This document shows, piece by piece, positions 18,548-27,267 of a stretch of DNA of 64,000 nucleotides. Made by a program: the position numbers and the translations under genes. The stretch is from Anaerovibrio lipolyticus LB2005 (lineage in GTDB: Bacteria > Bacillota > Negativicutes > Selenomonadales > Selenomonadaceae). The notes below the pieces were generated by a model, which worked only from the letters and a program-made list of their open reading frames with translations, was not told the DNA's origin and did no database searches. Within the stretch, counting starts at the first letter, position 1; each line of letters opens with the position of its first letter. The DNA lies in NCBI RefSeq assembly GCF_000621545.1, contig NZ_JHYA01000010.1, positions 78,193-142,192 on the forward strand, given 5' to 3'.

Positions 18548-18774
18548 ACCTATCTCCCAAACTTCAATACGTCAATTCAGTATCAACTAAAACACATTTT
18601 TTATTAACTATTTTTTTATCTCATAATATAAAATCTTGGTCGTACATATTCCTATATATAATTCATTATGGCACCTTTCTGCATCTGACCAAGTTGTAAA
18701 CTGCTTAACCTCAACTAATAACAATCCGTCCCATAATTTCTCCCCAAAGGTTCCAAGCACCCAACCGCAACTCA

Positions 18775-19854
18775 CTACAAAATATTTAAAAATGTTTCTA
18801 AAGGTAGCATTTTTTCTGTAACAACACCAACTTTACTTTTTTGGTATAATGCCACAAATTCTTCCATTGAAGGTCCATTAATTTTTAACCACTCAGCCTT
18901 ACCATCTTCTTTATTAATATAAAGCATGTGGCTGGTCGCACACATTGAAAAATATTCAATGCTATCTTCTTCACAGCTAAGATAAAATCTCGATTGTCTC
19001 TCATTTTCTTCGTTAAAAGCGAATCCTTCTGGATAATCTAAATATTTCTCAACCCTATTTTTTTTATAATTATAAACTAAAATTTCGTTATATCTACTAG
19101 GTAATATCCAGAGATTGACTTTTGTAGCAACAATTCTGGAAAAACCACTTTCAATACTGGAATAATCCAGTATTTTTTTTGCTAGCAGCTCACTTTCTTT
19201 CCAGCAATATATCTCATTTTTTTTAGTTAATGCAAAAAAAATGTTATCAAAAATAGTAATATCTAGGCATTCACTCAAATTTGAAGGCAATGAATCATAC
19301 CGTATTTGTTTATTGGATAAATTAAATGTGTACACTCTCTTTAAGTTCGGTGAATACAGCCTGACTTCTAAATCTTTTTTTAGTGCCTTAATAAACACTA
19401 CCTCTCCTTTACAATCTAACTTCTCTTGTTCGTTTATTCCAATATCATATTCTAAAACTTCGTTTTTATCTATATCAAAAGCATATATTATCGATTCGTA
19501 TTTTGGGAACACCCACACATATCCATCAAAAATAAACGCTAATAGATAATTTAAGTCACTGCAATTATAATGCCCCTTCATAAATGCATAGCATTGCGTT
19601 GACTCCAGTTTATAATTATATTTTAAAAGTCTTCTACCGGTTAATTCTACCAAAAAAAGAAATTCATCTTTTATTAAAAAAATGTTACTCCCAGCCCATC
19701 CCATGACAGAAAATCCTGATGGACCATCTATTAAGTGACTTTCTCCTGTTTCCAGATTAACAGAAGCAAGTGCTTTCTCATTAAACGTACAAATCCATAG
19801 TTCAGTACTACTTTTTTTTTGGCAGGCGACAAAGTGAAACAAATCCCCAATCAT
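18775..19854 (-). CDS. beta-propeller-like repeat protein, function unknown
   Basis: A 359-residue protein that I cannot assign to an enzyme family. It consists of repeated short beta-rich segments with aromatic turns (WICTFNEKAL, VFPKYESIIYAFDID, WILPSRYNEILVYNY), as in beta-propellers. No signal peptide or membrane segment is seen, so it is probably cytosolic. GGGGA precedes ATG. After its stop at 18775 a different frame stays open to about 18608 for some 55 residues with protein-like composition, which suggests a frameshifted longer C-terminus. Position inside the glycosyltransferase operon suggests it binds a glycan, a flagellin or a transferase. It could be a scaffold for the modular enzymes; this is speculative. 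Confidence 0.6.
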   Translation of the reverse strand: MIGDLFHFVACQKKSSTELWICTFNEKALASVNLETGESHLIDGPSGFSVMGWAGSNIFLIKDEFLFLVELTGRRLLKYNYKLESTQCYAFMKGHYNCSDLNYLLAFIFDGYVWVFPKYESIIYAFDIDKNEVLEYDIGINEQEKLDCKGEVVFIKALKKDLEVRLYSPNLKRVYTFNLSNKQIRYDSLPSNLSECLDITIFDNIFFALTKKNEIYCWKESELLAKKILDYSSIESGFSRIVATKVNLWILPSRYNEILVYNYKKNRVEKYLDYPEGFAFNEENERQSRFYLSCEEDSIEYFSMCATSHMLYINKEDGKAEWLKINGPSMEEFVALYQKSKVGVVTEKMLPLETFLNIL

Positions 19855-19881
19855 ATTACAGTCCCCACTTTATAATACCAT

Positions 19882-21255
19882 TTAATCATTTTCGTCTAAT
19901 ACTAGTTTCCATTTTTTTGCAATAGTAGCATTAGAATAATATGCCTTAATAATATCCATATTCCTTTTTTTTACATCATCTGGGAGGAATAAAATTTCCT
20001 CTATGCTTTCCCGAGATAATTTAATCACATCATAAGTTTTTATCCCTATTCTTTTGAAAAAAGATGCCATCGATGTATTTTGTCTAATGTATACCTTTCT
20101 ACCAAAATACAACAATGCAATAATATTTCCCAACGCTTGCTGTCTATCATTATTGTAAATACCAACATCACAATTTGCTAAATACTGCAAATATTGACCA
20201 AATGGAATGAATTTGCACATTGGATAAAATATATCTCCTAAAATTTCTTTCCCACATTGTATGACTTCCAACCGATAATGTTCTTCCCCATAAGATAACG
20301 GCACACAAATTCTAACTTTTTCACGAACTAAGTGCTTTAGCAATGCAAAAGCTTCTCTATGATTATTCTCCTGCGTAGCAGAGTTCCCCAATGTTATTGT
20401 TATGTCCCCTTTTTGTTTTTCATATTTGTATTTCTCATCAATAAAGTTATAGTGTGATGGCATTGGTACTTCGTAGAATTTAGTTGTTTCCAATCCTAAT
20501 ATTGCTTTAATTGCCAAAGAGTCTTCATGTATTAGATTTAATACTCCAGCACATGAATCAATGGCAGTACTAAACGTTTTTAATATTTTCCTTTTATTCG
20601 CATCATATCTAAAAACATAAAAATCTCCGCCCCAAAATTGCATATATGTTTTTTTTAGTAATTTAGGGGGATACAATAAAATCATGTCCGTATCAAATAT
20701 ACCTGACAATATTATTTTTTTTACAGGCTGTAATAAGTCTAAAACCAACTTATGGTTTAAAAACTCTCTCATGTTAATAATTTCATACACTTGTTTCTTC
20801 TTAGCACTTTTCCTAAAAGAATTTCTGTACACAAAAAATATATGGTTATATCCTTGTAAGTCTTTTTGCATAAAATCAATGTAGCCATTCGTGAACTTAT
20901 CATTGGTCAAAATATGTAAAACTGCCCCATTAAAGTTATTATTTCTAATTTTTTGATATTCATCAAGAACAAGAACTTGTTCTTGGAGTTTATTCTCCTC
21001 ATATAGGCTTATAATATTTAACCCTAAATTCCCTATTTGCTGTCTGATATTAGCAACATTTTCAGCATCCATATTTGATATATATAAAACATCAAACTCA
21101 ATATTATTAATTTTGTCACTTTTATATACCTTAACACCCTCAACTGTCTCTTCTGACAAAAAATTATCAAAAAAACACACTACCTCATGCTCATTTTCAA
21201 AATGCTCTTTCAATATTTTCCCGTAAAAACCCGCTCCCCATATCGCAATTTTCAT
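19882..21255 (-). CDS. Rossmann-like module fused to GT56 (WecF-like) glycosyltransferase
   Basis: A 457-residue fusion. The first 100 residues are the module (KIAIWGAGFYGKIL, CFFDNFLSEE, GVKVYKSDKI, DVLYISN). Residues from about 110 resemble WecF, the TDP-4-acetamido-4,6-dideoxygalactose transferase of enterobacterial common antigen: VLHILTNDKFTNGYIDF, MQFWGGDFY, ITLGNSATQENNHREAF, ICVPLSYG, VGIYNNDRQQALGNI. The pairing fits a cluster that makes a 4-amino-4,6-dideoxyhexose (aminotransferase at 22452). AGGGAGG precedes ATG. It probably transfers that amino sugar to a glycan. Family call is good, donor identity is inferred from context. Confidence 0.8.
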   Translation of the reverse strand: MKIAIWGAGFYGKILKEHFENEHEVVCFFDNFLSEETVEGVKVYKSDKINNIEFDVLYISNMDAENVANIRQQIGNLGLNIISLYEENKLQEQVLVLDEYQKIRNNNFNGAVLHILTNDKFTNGYIDFMQKDLQGYNHIFFVYRNSFRKSAKKKQVYEIINMREFLNHKLVLDLLQPVKKIILSGIFDTDMILLYPPKLLKKTYMQFWGGDFYVFRYDANKRKILKTFSTAIDSCAGVLNLIHEDSLAIKAILGLETTKFYEVPMPSHYNFIDEKYKYEKQKGDITITLGNSATQENNHREAFALLKHLVREKVRICVPLSYGEEHYRLEVIQCGKEILGDIFYPMCKFIPFGQYLQYLANCDVGIYNNDRQQALGNIIALLYFGRKVYIRQNTSMASFFKRIGIKTYDVIKLSRESIEEILFLPDDVKKRNMDIIKAYYSNATIAKKWKLVLDEND

Positions 21256-21268
21256 ATATCCTCCCTAT

Positions 21269-22303
21269 TTATTCTACATATAAAACAGTCTCTGAAGCGT
21301 ATGTGGTATAATGTCTTATTTTCATTTTACATTCCGGCCAAATACTTATAATATAAGAGCCTATATCATAAATATCCGATTTTTTATGATAAATACAAAT
21401 GGCCAGCTTAGGTTTATCCCTGATAATTATCTTTTCTGCACCATGTAGTGCTTTTAGCTCCGCCCCCTCTATATCCATTTTTATAAAGGAAACCTTTTCT
21501 TTTATAGTATCATCAATGGTGGTACATTTTATAACCATCTGCCCAGTGGAAACGATTGAAGAACCAGCACCAGAAACATTAAAATTCAATTCTTCTATTG
21601 AATCCCACAACCCAGCATTTATCACTTCAATATTCTCCAATCCCTCTTTTTCTATCTTTTGTTTTATATTTTCAGCTTGCCTTGGTTCAGGCTCATAACA
21701 AATGATTTTGGAATAATTACCTTGACCGACCCAATTCATAAATATCTTGGCAGTTGCTCCATCATAAGCACCACCATCTATCAAAACACCATCAGACGGA
21801 GCTGAAAAAACATCAATATACTGTTTTTCCCAGTTTGAGCCTATCACAATTCCATTCCACGGTATATATATTTGCTTCTCTGGTACATTATTAATAATCA
21901 ATTTTTGAAACATCGATATCCCATACTTTTCAGACCCCACAATAAATAAATGGTTAGGATATTGTTCTATAGCATTTTCAACGCTAATAACCTCCACGCC
22001 ATCAACTTCGATATTATTTTTGTATGTATCACAAAAACAATCTATACTGTAACCACAACAATCAAGCGCTACTTTAGACAATCGTCCTTCTTCCCCACAA
22101 CCATATATAATAATCCCTTCACAATCTTTAATTTTGTTAACTAATCTCTCATCAAGTTTAGGCTTATGACAATATTTAGCCAATTCTGGAGTAAATTCCA
22201 TCTGGTGATCAGACATACTTTTCTTAATCATTAGTGTGAAAAGGTGTTTTGATTCTTCATCCTGTAATCTATTAAATATTTCTATATAATTCTCAAATAC
22301 CAT
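21269..22303 (-). CDS. Rossmann-like module fused to FkbM methyltransferase
   Basis: A 344-residue fusion. Residues about 60-150 are the module (GIIIYGCGEEGRLSKVA, CFCDTYKNN, VDGVEVIS, LFIVGSE). Residues from about 170 are an FkbM-family SAM methyltransferase: GVLIDGGAYDGATA, CYEPEPRQAENIK, VSFIKMDIEGAELKALHGA, PKLAICIYH. FkbM enzymes O-methylate sugars in glycans and antibiotics. The start has GGGGGATAATA upstream. It is the first gene of the 7-22 kb operon and is preceded by a flagellar-type promoter element 59 bases upstream. It probably methylates a hydroxyl of the flagellin glycan. Confidence 0.88.
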   Translation of the reverse strand: MVFENYIEIFNRLQDEESKHLFTLMIKKSMSDHQMEFTPELAKYCHKPKLDERLVNKIKDCEGIIIYGCGEEGRLSKVALDCCGYSIDCFCDTYKNNIEVDGVEVISVENAIEQYPNHLFIVGSEKYGISMFQKLIINNVPEKQIYIPWNGIVIGSNWEKQYIDVFSAPSDGVLIDGGAYDGATAKIFMNWVGQGNYSKIICYEPEPRQAENIKQKIEKEGLENIEVINAGLWDSIEELNFNVSGAGSSIVSTGQMVIKCTTIDDTIKEKVSFIKMDIEGAELKALHGAEKIIIRDKPKLAICIYHKKSDIYDIGSYIISIWPECKMKIRHYTTYASETVLYVE

Positions 22304-22361
22304 TATTATCCCCCTTTATTTTTCAAAACCCTTGAAATAATCAACATTTCTTAGTTATAGT

Positions 22362-22387
22362 ATCGAAGATTGTATAAATTATCTAAA
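22362..22387 (-). promoter_or_regulatory. sigma-28-like promoter for glycosyltransferase operon
   Basis: The minus strand reads TTTAGA, 16 bases, CGATACTA, in the 148-base gap before the FkbM gene. Sequence and spacing equal those before two flagellin genes and the sugar dehydrogenase. If real, it places the operon down to 6.9 kb under flagellar late-gene control. Confidence 0.55.
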
Positions 22388-22451
22388 GTTAACTTTTTCC
22401 TTTAAAGTAGTAAAAAGCCACCACACATTTATTTATGTACAGCAGCCCGCA

Positions 22452-23552
22452 TTATTGCTCTAGTATTATCTTGCATATTGATTCCACAACAACATCATCC
22501 AAATCACCGTACATCGGCAATGTCAGCACCTGCTGACTTATACGGTGTGCTATTGGAGTATCCCCTACATACCCTTTACCTACATAGCAATCAAACTCAT
22601 TGGTCAATGGGTAGAAATATTTTCTGACAAAAATGTCATGCTCCGCTAATTTATCAATCACATCATCTCTGGTAGCACCATATTCATCCGGATTAATAAC
22701 TATTGGGTAATATGCATAATTAGAGTGGACATTTTCCTTGATTTTGTTAAAGCGTATACCAGGTATACCAGTCAATCCTTGACAATATAGTTCATATATT
22801 TTCCTGCGTTTCTCAATCTCGTCATCAACATGACGAAGGTTACACAATCCCATCGCAGCACAAAATTCATTCAACTTGGCATTGGCACCCACGGCTTCCA
22901 CTGATTCTGGACCATGAATACCAAAATTCTTTAGATTATATAGCTTCTGGCCCAAAACCTGATCCTTGAAACAGGCTGCTCCGCCCTCAATGGTGTTAAA
23001 AACTTTTGTAGCATGAAAGCTAAAGCAGGAAACATCACCAAAATTAGCTGTTCCAACGCCCTTATACTTAACTCCAAATGTATGACAAGCATCATAAACC
23101 ACTTTTAAATTATATTTTTGCGCAATTTTTTCTATAGCCTCCACATCACACACATTGCCATACACATGAACAGGCATTATTGCACATGTTTTATCAGTTA
23201 TCAGGCTTTCAATTTTATTTACATCAATGGTAAAATCATCAGGATTGATGTCACAAAATACTGGAGTAAGGCCATTGCGTACTATAGCGTGGGTAGTGGA
23301 CGCAAAGGTAAATGGAGTAGTTATTACCTCTCCTTGTAAATCCAGAGCTTGTAAAGCCATCTCCAGTGCCATATGCCCATTAGTAAAAAGCTCAATATTC
23401 TCTGCTTCTAAATATTCCTTCAGTTCTTTTTGTAAAGCTTGATGTTTAACTCCCATATTGGTTAGCCAATGAGATTTCCAAATATCTTTTATCTCATTAG
23501 TAAATTCATCAAACTCTGGCAACGTCGCCTTGGTAACCAATATCTTTTCCAT
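22452..23552 (-). CDS. DegT/DnrJ/EryC1/StrS sugar aminotransferase (VioA-like)
   Basis: A 366-residue PLP aminotransferase that converts a nucleotide 4-keto-6-deoxyhexose into a 4-amino sugar. Visible are NGHMALEMAL (phosphate loop), TPFTFASTTHAI, DACHTFGVKY and CFSFHATKVFNTIEGG with the Schiff-base lysine at about 183. The HATKVFNTIEGG form is typical of the VioA/dTDP-4-amino-4,6-dideoxyhexose group. GCAGGTGATCTT precedes ATG. It is the last gene of the acyl-assembly operon. The matching dehydratase (RmlB type) and thymidylyltransferase are not in the window. Product is probably dTDP-Qui4N or dTDP-Fuc4N. Confidence 0.88.
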   Translation of the reverse strand: MEKILVTKATLPEFDEFTNEIKDIWKSHWLTNMGVKHQALQKELKEYLEAENIELFTNGHMALEMALQALDLQGEVITTPFTFASTTHAIVRNGLTPVFCDINPDDFTIDVNKIESLITDKTCAIMPVHVYGNVCDVEAIEKIAQKYNLKVVYDACHTFGVKYKGVGTANFGDVSCFSFHATKVFNTIEGGAACFKDQVLGQKLYNLKNFGIHGPESVEAVGANAKLNEFCAAMGLCNLRHVDDEIEKRRKIYELYCQGLTGIPGIRFNKIKENVHSNYAYYPIVINPDEYGATRDDVIDKLAEHDIFVRKYFYPLTNEFDCYVGKGYVGDTPIAHRISQQVLTLPMYGDLDDVVVESICKIILEQ

Positions 23553-23581
23553 AAGATCACCTGCTGTAAATAAATCAAAAA

Positions 23582-24352
23582 TTAAACAATCAAATTTGAA
23601 CCTGTAATCTTTCCGCCATCAACGCGAACAATCTGCCCAGTTATATAACTTGATAAATCTGAAGCTAAAAATAAAACTGTATTTGCTACTTCTATCGATT
23701 TTCCCCAACGTCCCAAAGAAGAACGTTTTATAATAGCTTCTGCATGTTTTACATCTAACCCTTTACCCATATCTGTAGCTATCAAACCTGGTGCAACAAT
23801 ATTAACACGGATATTATTTCTGCCTAGCTCAGCTGCCAATGTTCTCCCCGAACCAACCAAGGCGGCTTTTGCACCGGCATAACCTAACTGGCCCGACACT
23901 CCATCAAGAGCTGCTATGGAAGAAATAAAAACTATACTGCCACCAGTGCTGTTTCTCATCATAAGACGAGAAATATACTGTGTAAAATGTATTTGTGCAA
24001 AAAAATTTACATCAAATCCTTTTTTTAAATTTTGTATTGAGTCCATTTGAAAAAGCACATTTTCTGACATTACGCCAGCATTGTTGACTAAAATATCTAT
24101 TGGCATTCTTTTTGCCCTAATTTCCATTACAGCTGTTTTCATTCCCCGCTCATCAAGAAGATCAAAACCAACCGGAAAAATTTTTACAGAATTCTGTTTA
24201 GATAATTCTAAAGCATACTGCAAGAAATCGTCATTTACATTTCGTACACAAGCGAATACGTTAGCCCCATTATTGGCGAATACCTTTAATATTTCCTTGC
24301 CAATACCTCGATTACAGCCCGTGATTACAGCATTTTTCCCACGCAACAACAT
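23582..24352 (-). CDS. short-chain dehydrogenase/reductase, FabG-like
   Basis: A 256-residue classical SDR. TGCNRGIG is the cofactor loop (residues 10-17), NNAG at about 91, catalytic Ser in FISSIAA and YAGAK as the YxxxK pair, with PGLIATDM after it. The C-terminal VRVDGG form is typical of 3-oxoacyl-ACP reductases. GAGGTAAATTGTA before ATG overlaps the end of the upstream reductase gene. In this operon it likely reduces a beta-keto group on an ACP- or CoA-bound chain, or a sugar keto group. The second SDR at 30272 may act on another step. Confidence 0.87.
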   Translation of the reverse strand: MLLRGKNAVITGCNRGIGKEILKVFANNGANVFACVRNVNDDFLQYALELSKQNSVKIFPVGFDLLDERGMKTAVMEIRAKRMPIDILVNNAGVMSENVLFQMDSIQNLKKGFDVNFFAQIHFTQYISRLMMRNSTGGSIVFISSIAALDGVSGQLGYAGAKAALVGSGRTLAAELGRNNIRVNIVAPGLIATDMGKGLDVKHAEAIIKRSSLGRWGKSIEVANTVLFLASDLSSYITGQIVRVDGGKITGSNLIV

Positions 24353-24358
24353 TACAAT

Positions 24359-25558
24359 TTACCTCACATCCACAATTCTTGACATTTCACGAATGAAATC
24401 ATACCCATCCCATAACAAATCCATATCAAGAGCCCTGCCCATTGGCACAATCCTGTCGATTCCCAACCATTGATTATGTAACACCATCTTTACCAACAGC
24501 TCCTTATCAACACCGTAATATGTTAAAGTCTGATACTTCTCATTCACTATTAATGAAAGCTCTGCCAGCTCCCTGGAATCGTATTCATAAAACAGCCCAA
24601 ATTGACCACGCAGTTCATCACAATTAACTGGTAACTTTTCCAACTGTACACGATAAAGATAATTATCAGATGACACAAGCTGTCCAGTTTGTGGATATTT
24701 TATTGCATTAACACAAAAATTAAGATACTTACTGGTTGCTTTTATTGCTGGAAAATCATATTGGTCAACCACTAACCTTTTTATTGCATCCCAAAACTTT
24801 CTTTTTGCGTATACAATCGCATCTTTTTCACCTTGCCATACAATCAGCTGCGGTGATGAGCAGGCATTCTGATCCATAAGATAAGTATCATTATAAAAAT
24901 TCTGTGCTAATCGACAAAGTTCATTAGTGCCAACTTCAGCCACTATCTCTGCCGATAAAATTGCCAAGGAATATCTGTCAGGAAAAACTAATTCTATCGC
25001 TCTTGGTGGTAACGGACATTGTCGAATTTGAGCAATGGTCTCGTCTCCCCCCCATATTAGCCGGACATGGCATTTTTCCGAAAACTGTTTTGTATAGTCA
25101 CTTTCTCTCGGATAACGAACAATACATGTCATAGAACGGATTACACTGAATTCGTCCATATTAAGCACTTTATTTAATACATCACAAATAAGTGTAATCT
25201 GAGAAAACTCTTTCGAAGTAACCCGCACGATATTAGCATTGCCCGCCAAAAGTCCAAACATATACGAAAAAATAAACTGAACGGGAATATTGGACGGTGT
25301 TATATGAAAAGCTACGCCACGTCCTAAACGAAGCTCATTTAAATTTGTGCGTTCCTTCCACTTATTTATATTGCCTTTTCTTGCCCAAAATGCTACAGCT
25401 GTAATATCTGGATAGTTTTTACATGACTGGTCATGCAATAATTCAGAAGAAAAAACATCTAAAAAACGGCAGACAACATCGCAAAAAGGGGGCAGTGGTT
25501 TAACGTTATGAATCACGTTCCCTGCCAAATATGTCAACTCATTGGCCATAAGTATCAC
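24359..25558 (-). CDS. LuxC-family acyl-CoA reductase
   Basis: A 399-residue member of the LuxC family, NADPH-dependent enzymes that reduce an enzyme-bound acyl group to an aldehyde. Visible are HITPSNIPVQFIFSYMFGLLAGN (about 85-108), RLIWGGDETI and QNACSSPQ with the acyl-binding cysteine at about 233. Start is GTG 25558 after AGGGGG, overlapping the LuxE-like gene by 20 bases; ATG 25549 is possible. In luminous bacteria LuxC works with LuxE and LuxD to make fatty aldehyde. Here luxE is next door but luciferase genes are absent, so the aldehyde must serve another purpose, presumably glycan acyl-chain building or amine formation. Confidence 0.85.
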   Translation of the reverse strand: MILMANELTYLAGNVIHNVKPLPPFCDVVCRFLDVFSSELLHDQSCKNYPDITAVAFWARKGNINKWKERTNLNELRLGRGVAFHITPSNIPVQFIFSYMFGLLAGNANIVRVTSKEFSQITLICDVLNKVLNMDEFSVIRSMTCIVRYPRESDYTKQFSEKCHVRLIWGGDETIAQIRQCPLPPRAIELVFPDRYSLAILSAEIVAEVGTNELCRLAQNFYNDTYLMDQNACSSPQLIVWQGEKDAIVYAKRKFWDAIKRLVVDQYDFPAIKATSKYLNFCVNAIKYPQTGQLVSSDNYLYRVQLEKLPVNCDELRGQFGLFYEYDSRELAELSLIVNEKYQTLTYYGVDKELLVKMVLHNQWLGIDRIVPMGRALDMDLLWDGYDFIREMSRIVDVR

Positions 25559-26618
25559 TGCACCCCCTAATTTCTGCCTTTTTTATGCGTCCCTGCAACT
25601 CAAAATATTTCCCCTTACGGCCACACGGACAATCATCCTCACCCATAATGCGTCCCCAATCTTCTGTAAGCAACACATGACCTGGATAACTAGAAGGAAG
25701 TACAGAAATAAGCTCCACTAAACCTTCTTCCCCTATGCCACAAGCCCGAAAATCCTTTGGATCACGAATAATAACGTCAGAAAAAACAGAACAATGCATA
25801 TGCCCATTTTCACACTCGACAAATACTGAGCCAAGCTGTTCGGCCATACCATAATAATTATGAATATCTATATCTCCACATACATCCTTAAGAGCTTGAT
25901 TATAGGTCTGAGCACTTACACTTTCAGCCTGTAATTTTTTCCATCCGCCGATATGAAATAAAGTACCATCCGTTAATCCCATGTTTTTTTTCTTATTTTG
26001 CATAGCTTTTACAATATACTGCCATATTATGTAGGTATAACCAAATAAAACAATACGCTCACCAGAATGTCGTTCTATATATTCCTGCAAATCTTTCCAG
26101 CGAATTTCCATATTATCGTCAAGAGCAAAAAAAACATCCCTGCCAAACAATGAAAAACCTATAATACCCGCTCCTCTGGCCGAAAACATCCGCGGATCCT
26201 TCTTGGCCAATTCTGTATCCAGAATTATCATCGGCAATCGTTTTTTCCCTATAAATGATGCCATTATATTGGATAAGCATCTTGACTGTGCCATAGCAGT
26301 TGGCCTATCCAGAAAAACCTTAGAGCGTTTTTGTCCACTGGTTCCAGATGACATCATTGTCTTTACAACTGCCGACTTTGGCACACTCATCAATTCAAAT
26401 TCTTTAAAAAGCTGCACCGGCAAAAACGGCAAATCTTCCAGTTCCTTCGCACTTGAATCATCATACGCCAATGCCTCTAAAACACGGGCATATTCCGAAC
26501 AATTATCTCTATGATGTATAATGAGGTCCTGCAAACATTTCCTTAAATATTCCTGTTTTGCCTCCCTGGCCATACCGTATGGATCCTGGGACAAATATTC
26601 TAAATGCTTTTCCAGCAC
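25539..26618 (-). CDS. LuxE-family acyl-protein synthetase
   Basis: A 359-residue adenylate-forming enzyme of the LuxE group, which activates a carboxylic acid with ATP and passes it to the LuxC-type reductase. It has MMSSGTSGQKRSKVFLD (P-loop-like, about 88-105), HNYYGMAEQLGSVF (A5-type motif) and LLTEDWGRI with the hinge Asp near 330, and CPCGRKGKYFELQGR. GTG start with AGGAG eight bases upstream; gap of 4 to the GNAT gene. LuxC and LuxE overlap, supporting a complex. LuxE-like proteins also occur in O-antigen clusters making unusual acyl groups. Substrate unknown. Confidence 0.85.
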   Translation of the reverse strand: MLEKHLEYLSQDPYGMAREAKQEYLRKCLQDLIIHHRDNCSEYARVLEALAYDDSSAKELEDLPFLPVQLFKEFELMSVPKSAVVKTMMSSGTSGQKRSKVFLDRPTAMAQSRCLSNIMASFIGKKRLPMIILDTELAKKDPRMFSARGAGIIGFSLFGRDVFFALDDNMEIRWKDLQEYIERHSGERIVLFGYTYIIWQYIVKAMQNKKKNMGLTDGTLFHIGGWKKLQAESVSAQTYNQALKDVCGDIDIHNYYGMAEQLGSVFVECENGHMHCSVFSDVIIRDPKDFRACGIGEEGLVELISVLPSSYPGHVLLTEDWGRIMGEDDCPCGRKGKYFELQGRIKKAEIRGCSDTYGQ

Positions 26619-26622
26619 GACC

Positions 26623-27267
26623 TCATCTCCTTACATATATATCCAATGGCAACGAAAAATAGGCGCCTAATGCCACATAAAGATTAAGCACTGACATATT
26701 ACGACTGGATATACGCCCCCATAGTTTCTGTATTCCTTTTTCACGACAAACCTCTGCCACTCCAGCATACATAGACAGTGCCACTCCTGCCGGTCTATAC
26801 TTTTCATCCACTGCTGCCAACCTAATCTCCGCACTTGTATTTGGCTTATCCCTATCAGGAACCACTTCCAAAAAACCGGCAATCTCATCTTTAAAACAAC
26901 ATACATAATATGATTGCACTAAATCCACATATGATATTATTTGCTGACAAATATCTTCTACTAAAGGATAACTCTGAGTATAGAAACGTGTATCCCATAA
27001 AAACGCTGCTTCAGATATCTCGTAAATCCGTGGTGTAAGCGCATCTTTTTTTTCTACAGGTATACGACAAAATCTATGAAAATCTATGGACTTCTTCAAG
27101 GAAATTGTTGCTTGCATAGTCCTATCAATCATAAACCAACCGTGTTGACGTAGATATTCAGCTAATTCCTGTTGTTCCGGCACAATAGCTAAACGCACAG
27201 TGTCACGGGGAATTTCCGAATACCTATCAGCATTACGCAAAAAAACTGTATTCTTCCATTGCTTCAT
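26623..27267 (-). CDS. GNAT-family N-acyltransferase
   Basis: A 214-residue protein whose C-terminal half is a GNAT domain: CCFKDEIAGFLEVV, AEIRLAAVDEKYRPAGVALSMY (acyl-CoA pyrophosphate loop in modified form) and SRNMSVLNLYVALGAYFSLP. The N-terminal 100 residues are divergent. Its start overlaps the upstream ligase stop as ATGA, so translation is coupled. GNAT enzymes in amino-sugar pathways (for example WecD) acylate a 4-amino group; here the donor could be an acyl-ACP or acyl-CoA produced by the operon. The role is inferred. Confidence 0.78.
   Translation of the reverse strand: MKQWKNTVFLRNADRYSEIPRDTVRLAIVPEQQELAEYLRQHGWFMIDRTMQATISLKKSIDFHRFCRIPVEKKDALTPRIYEISEAAFLWDTRFYTQSYPLVEDICQQIISYVDLVQSYYVCCFKDEIAGFLEVVPDRDKPNTSAEIRLAAVDEKYRPAGVALSMYAGVAEVCREKGIQKLWGRISSRNMSVLNLYVALGAYFSLPLDIYVRR

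Noticed and set aside
24359..26618. Bioluminescence operon
   Set aside because: LuxC and LuxE homologues are present, but no luxA, luxB or luxD occurs and the neighbours are ACP, KAS III and sugar genes.
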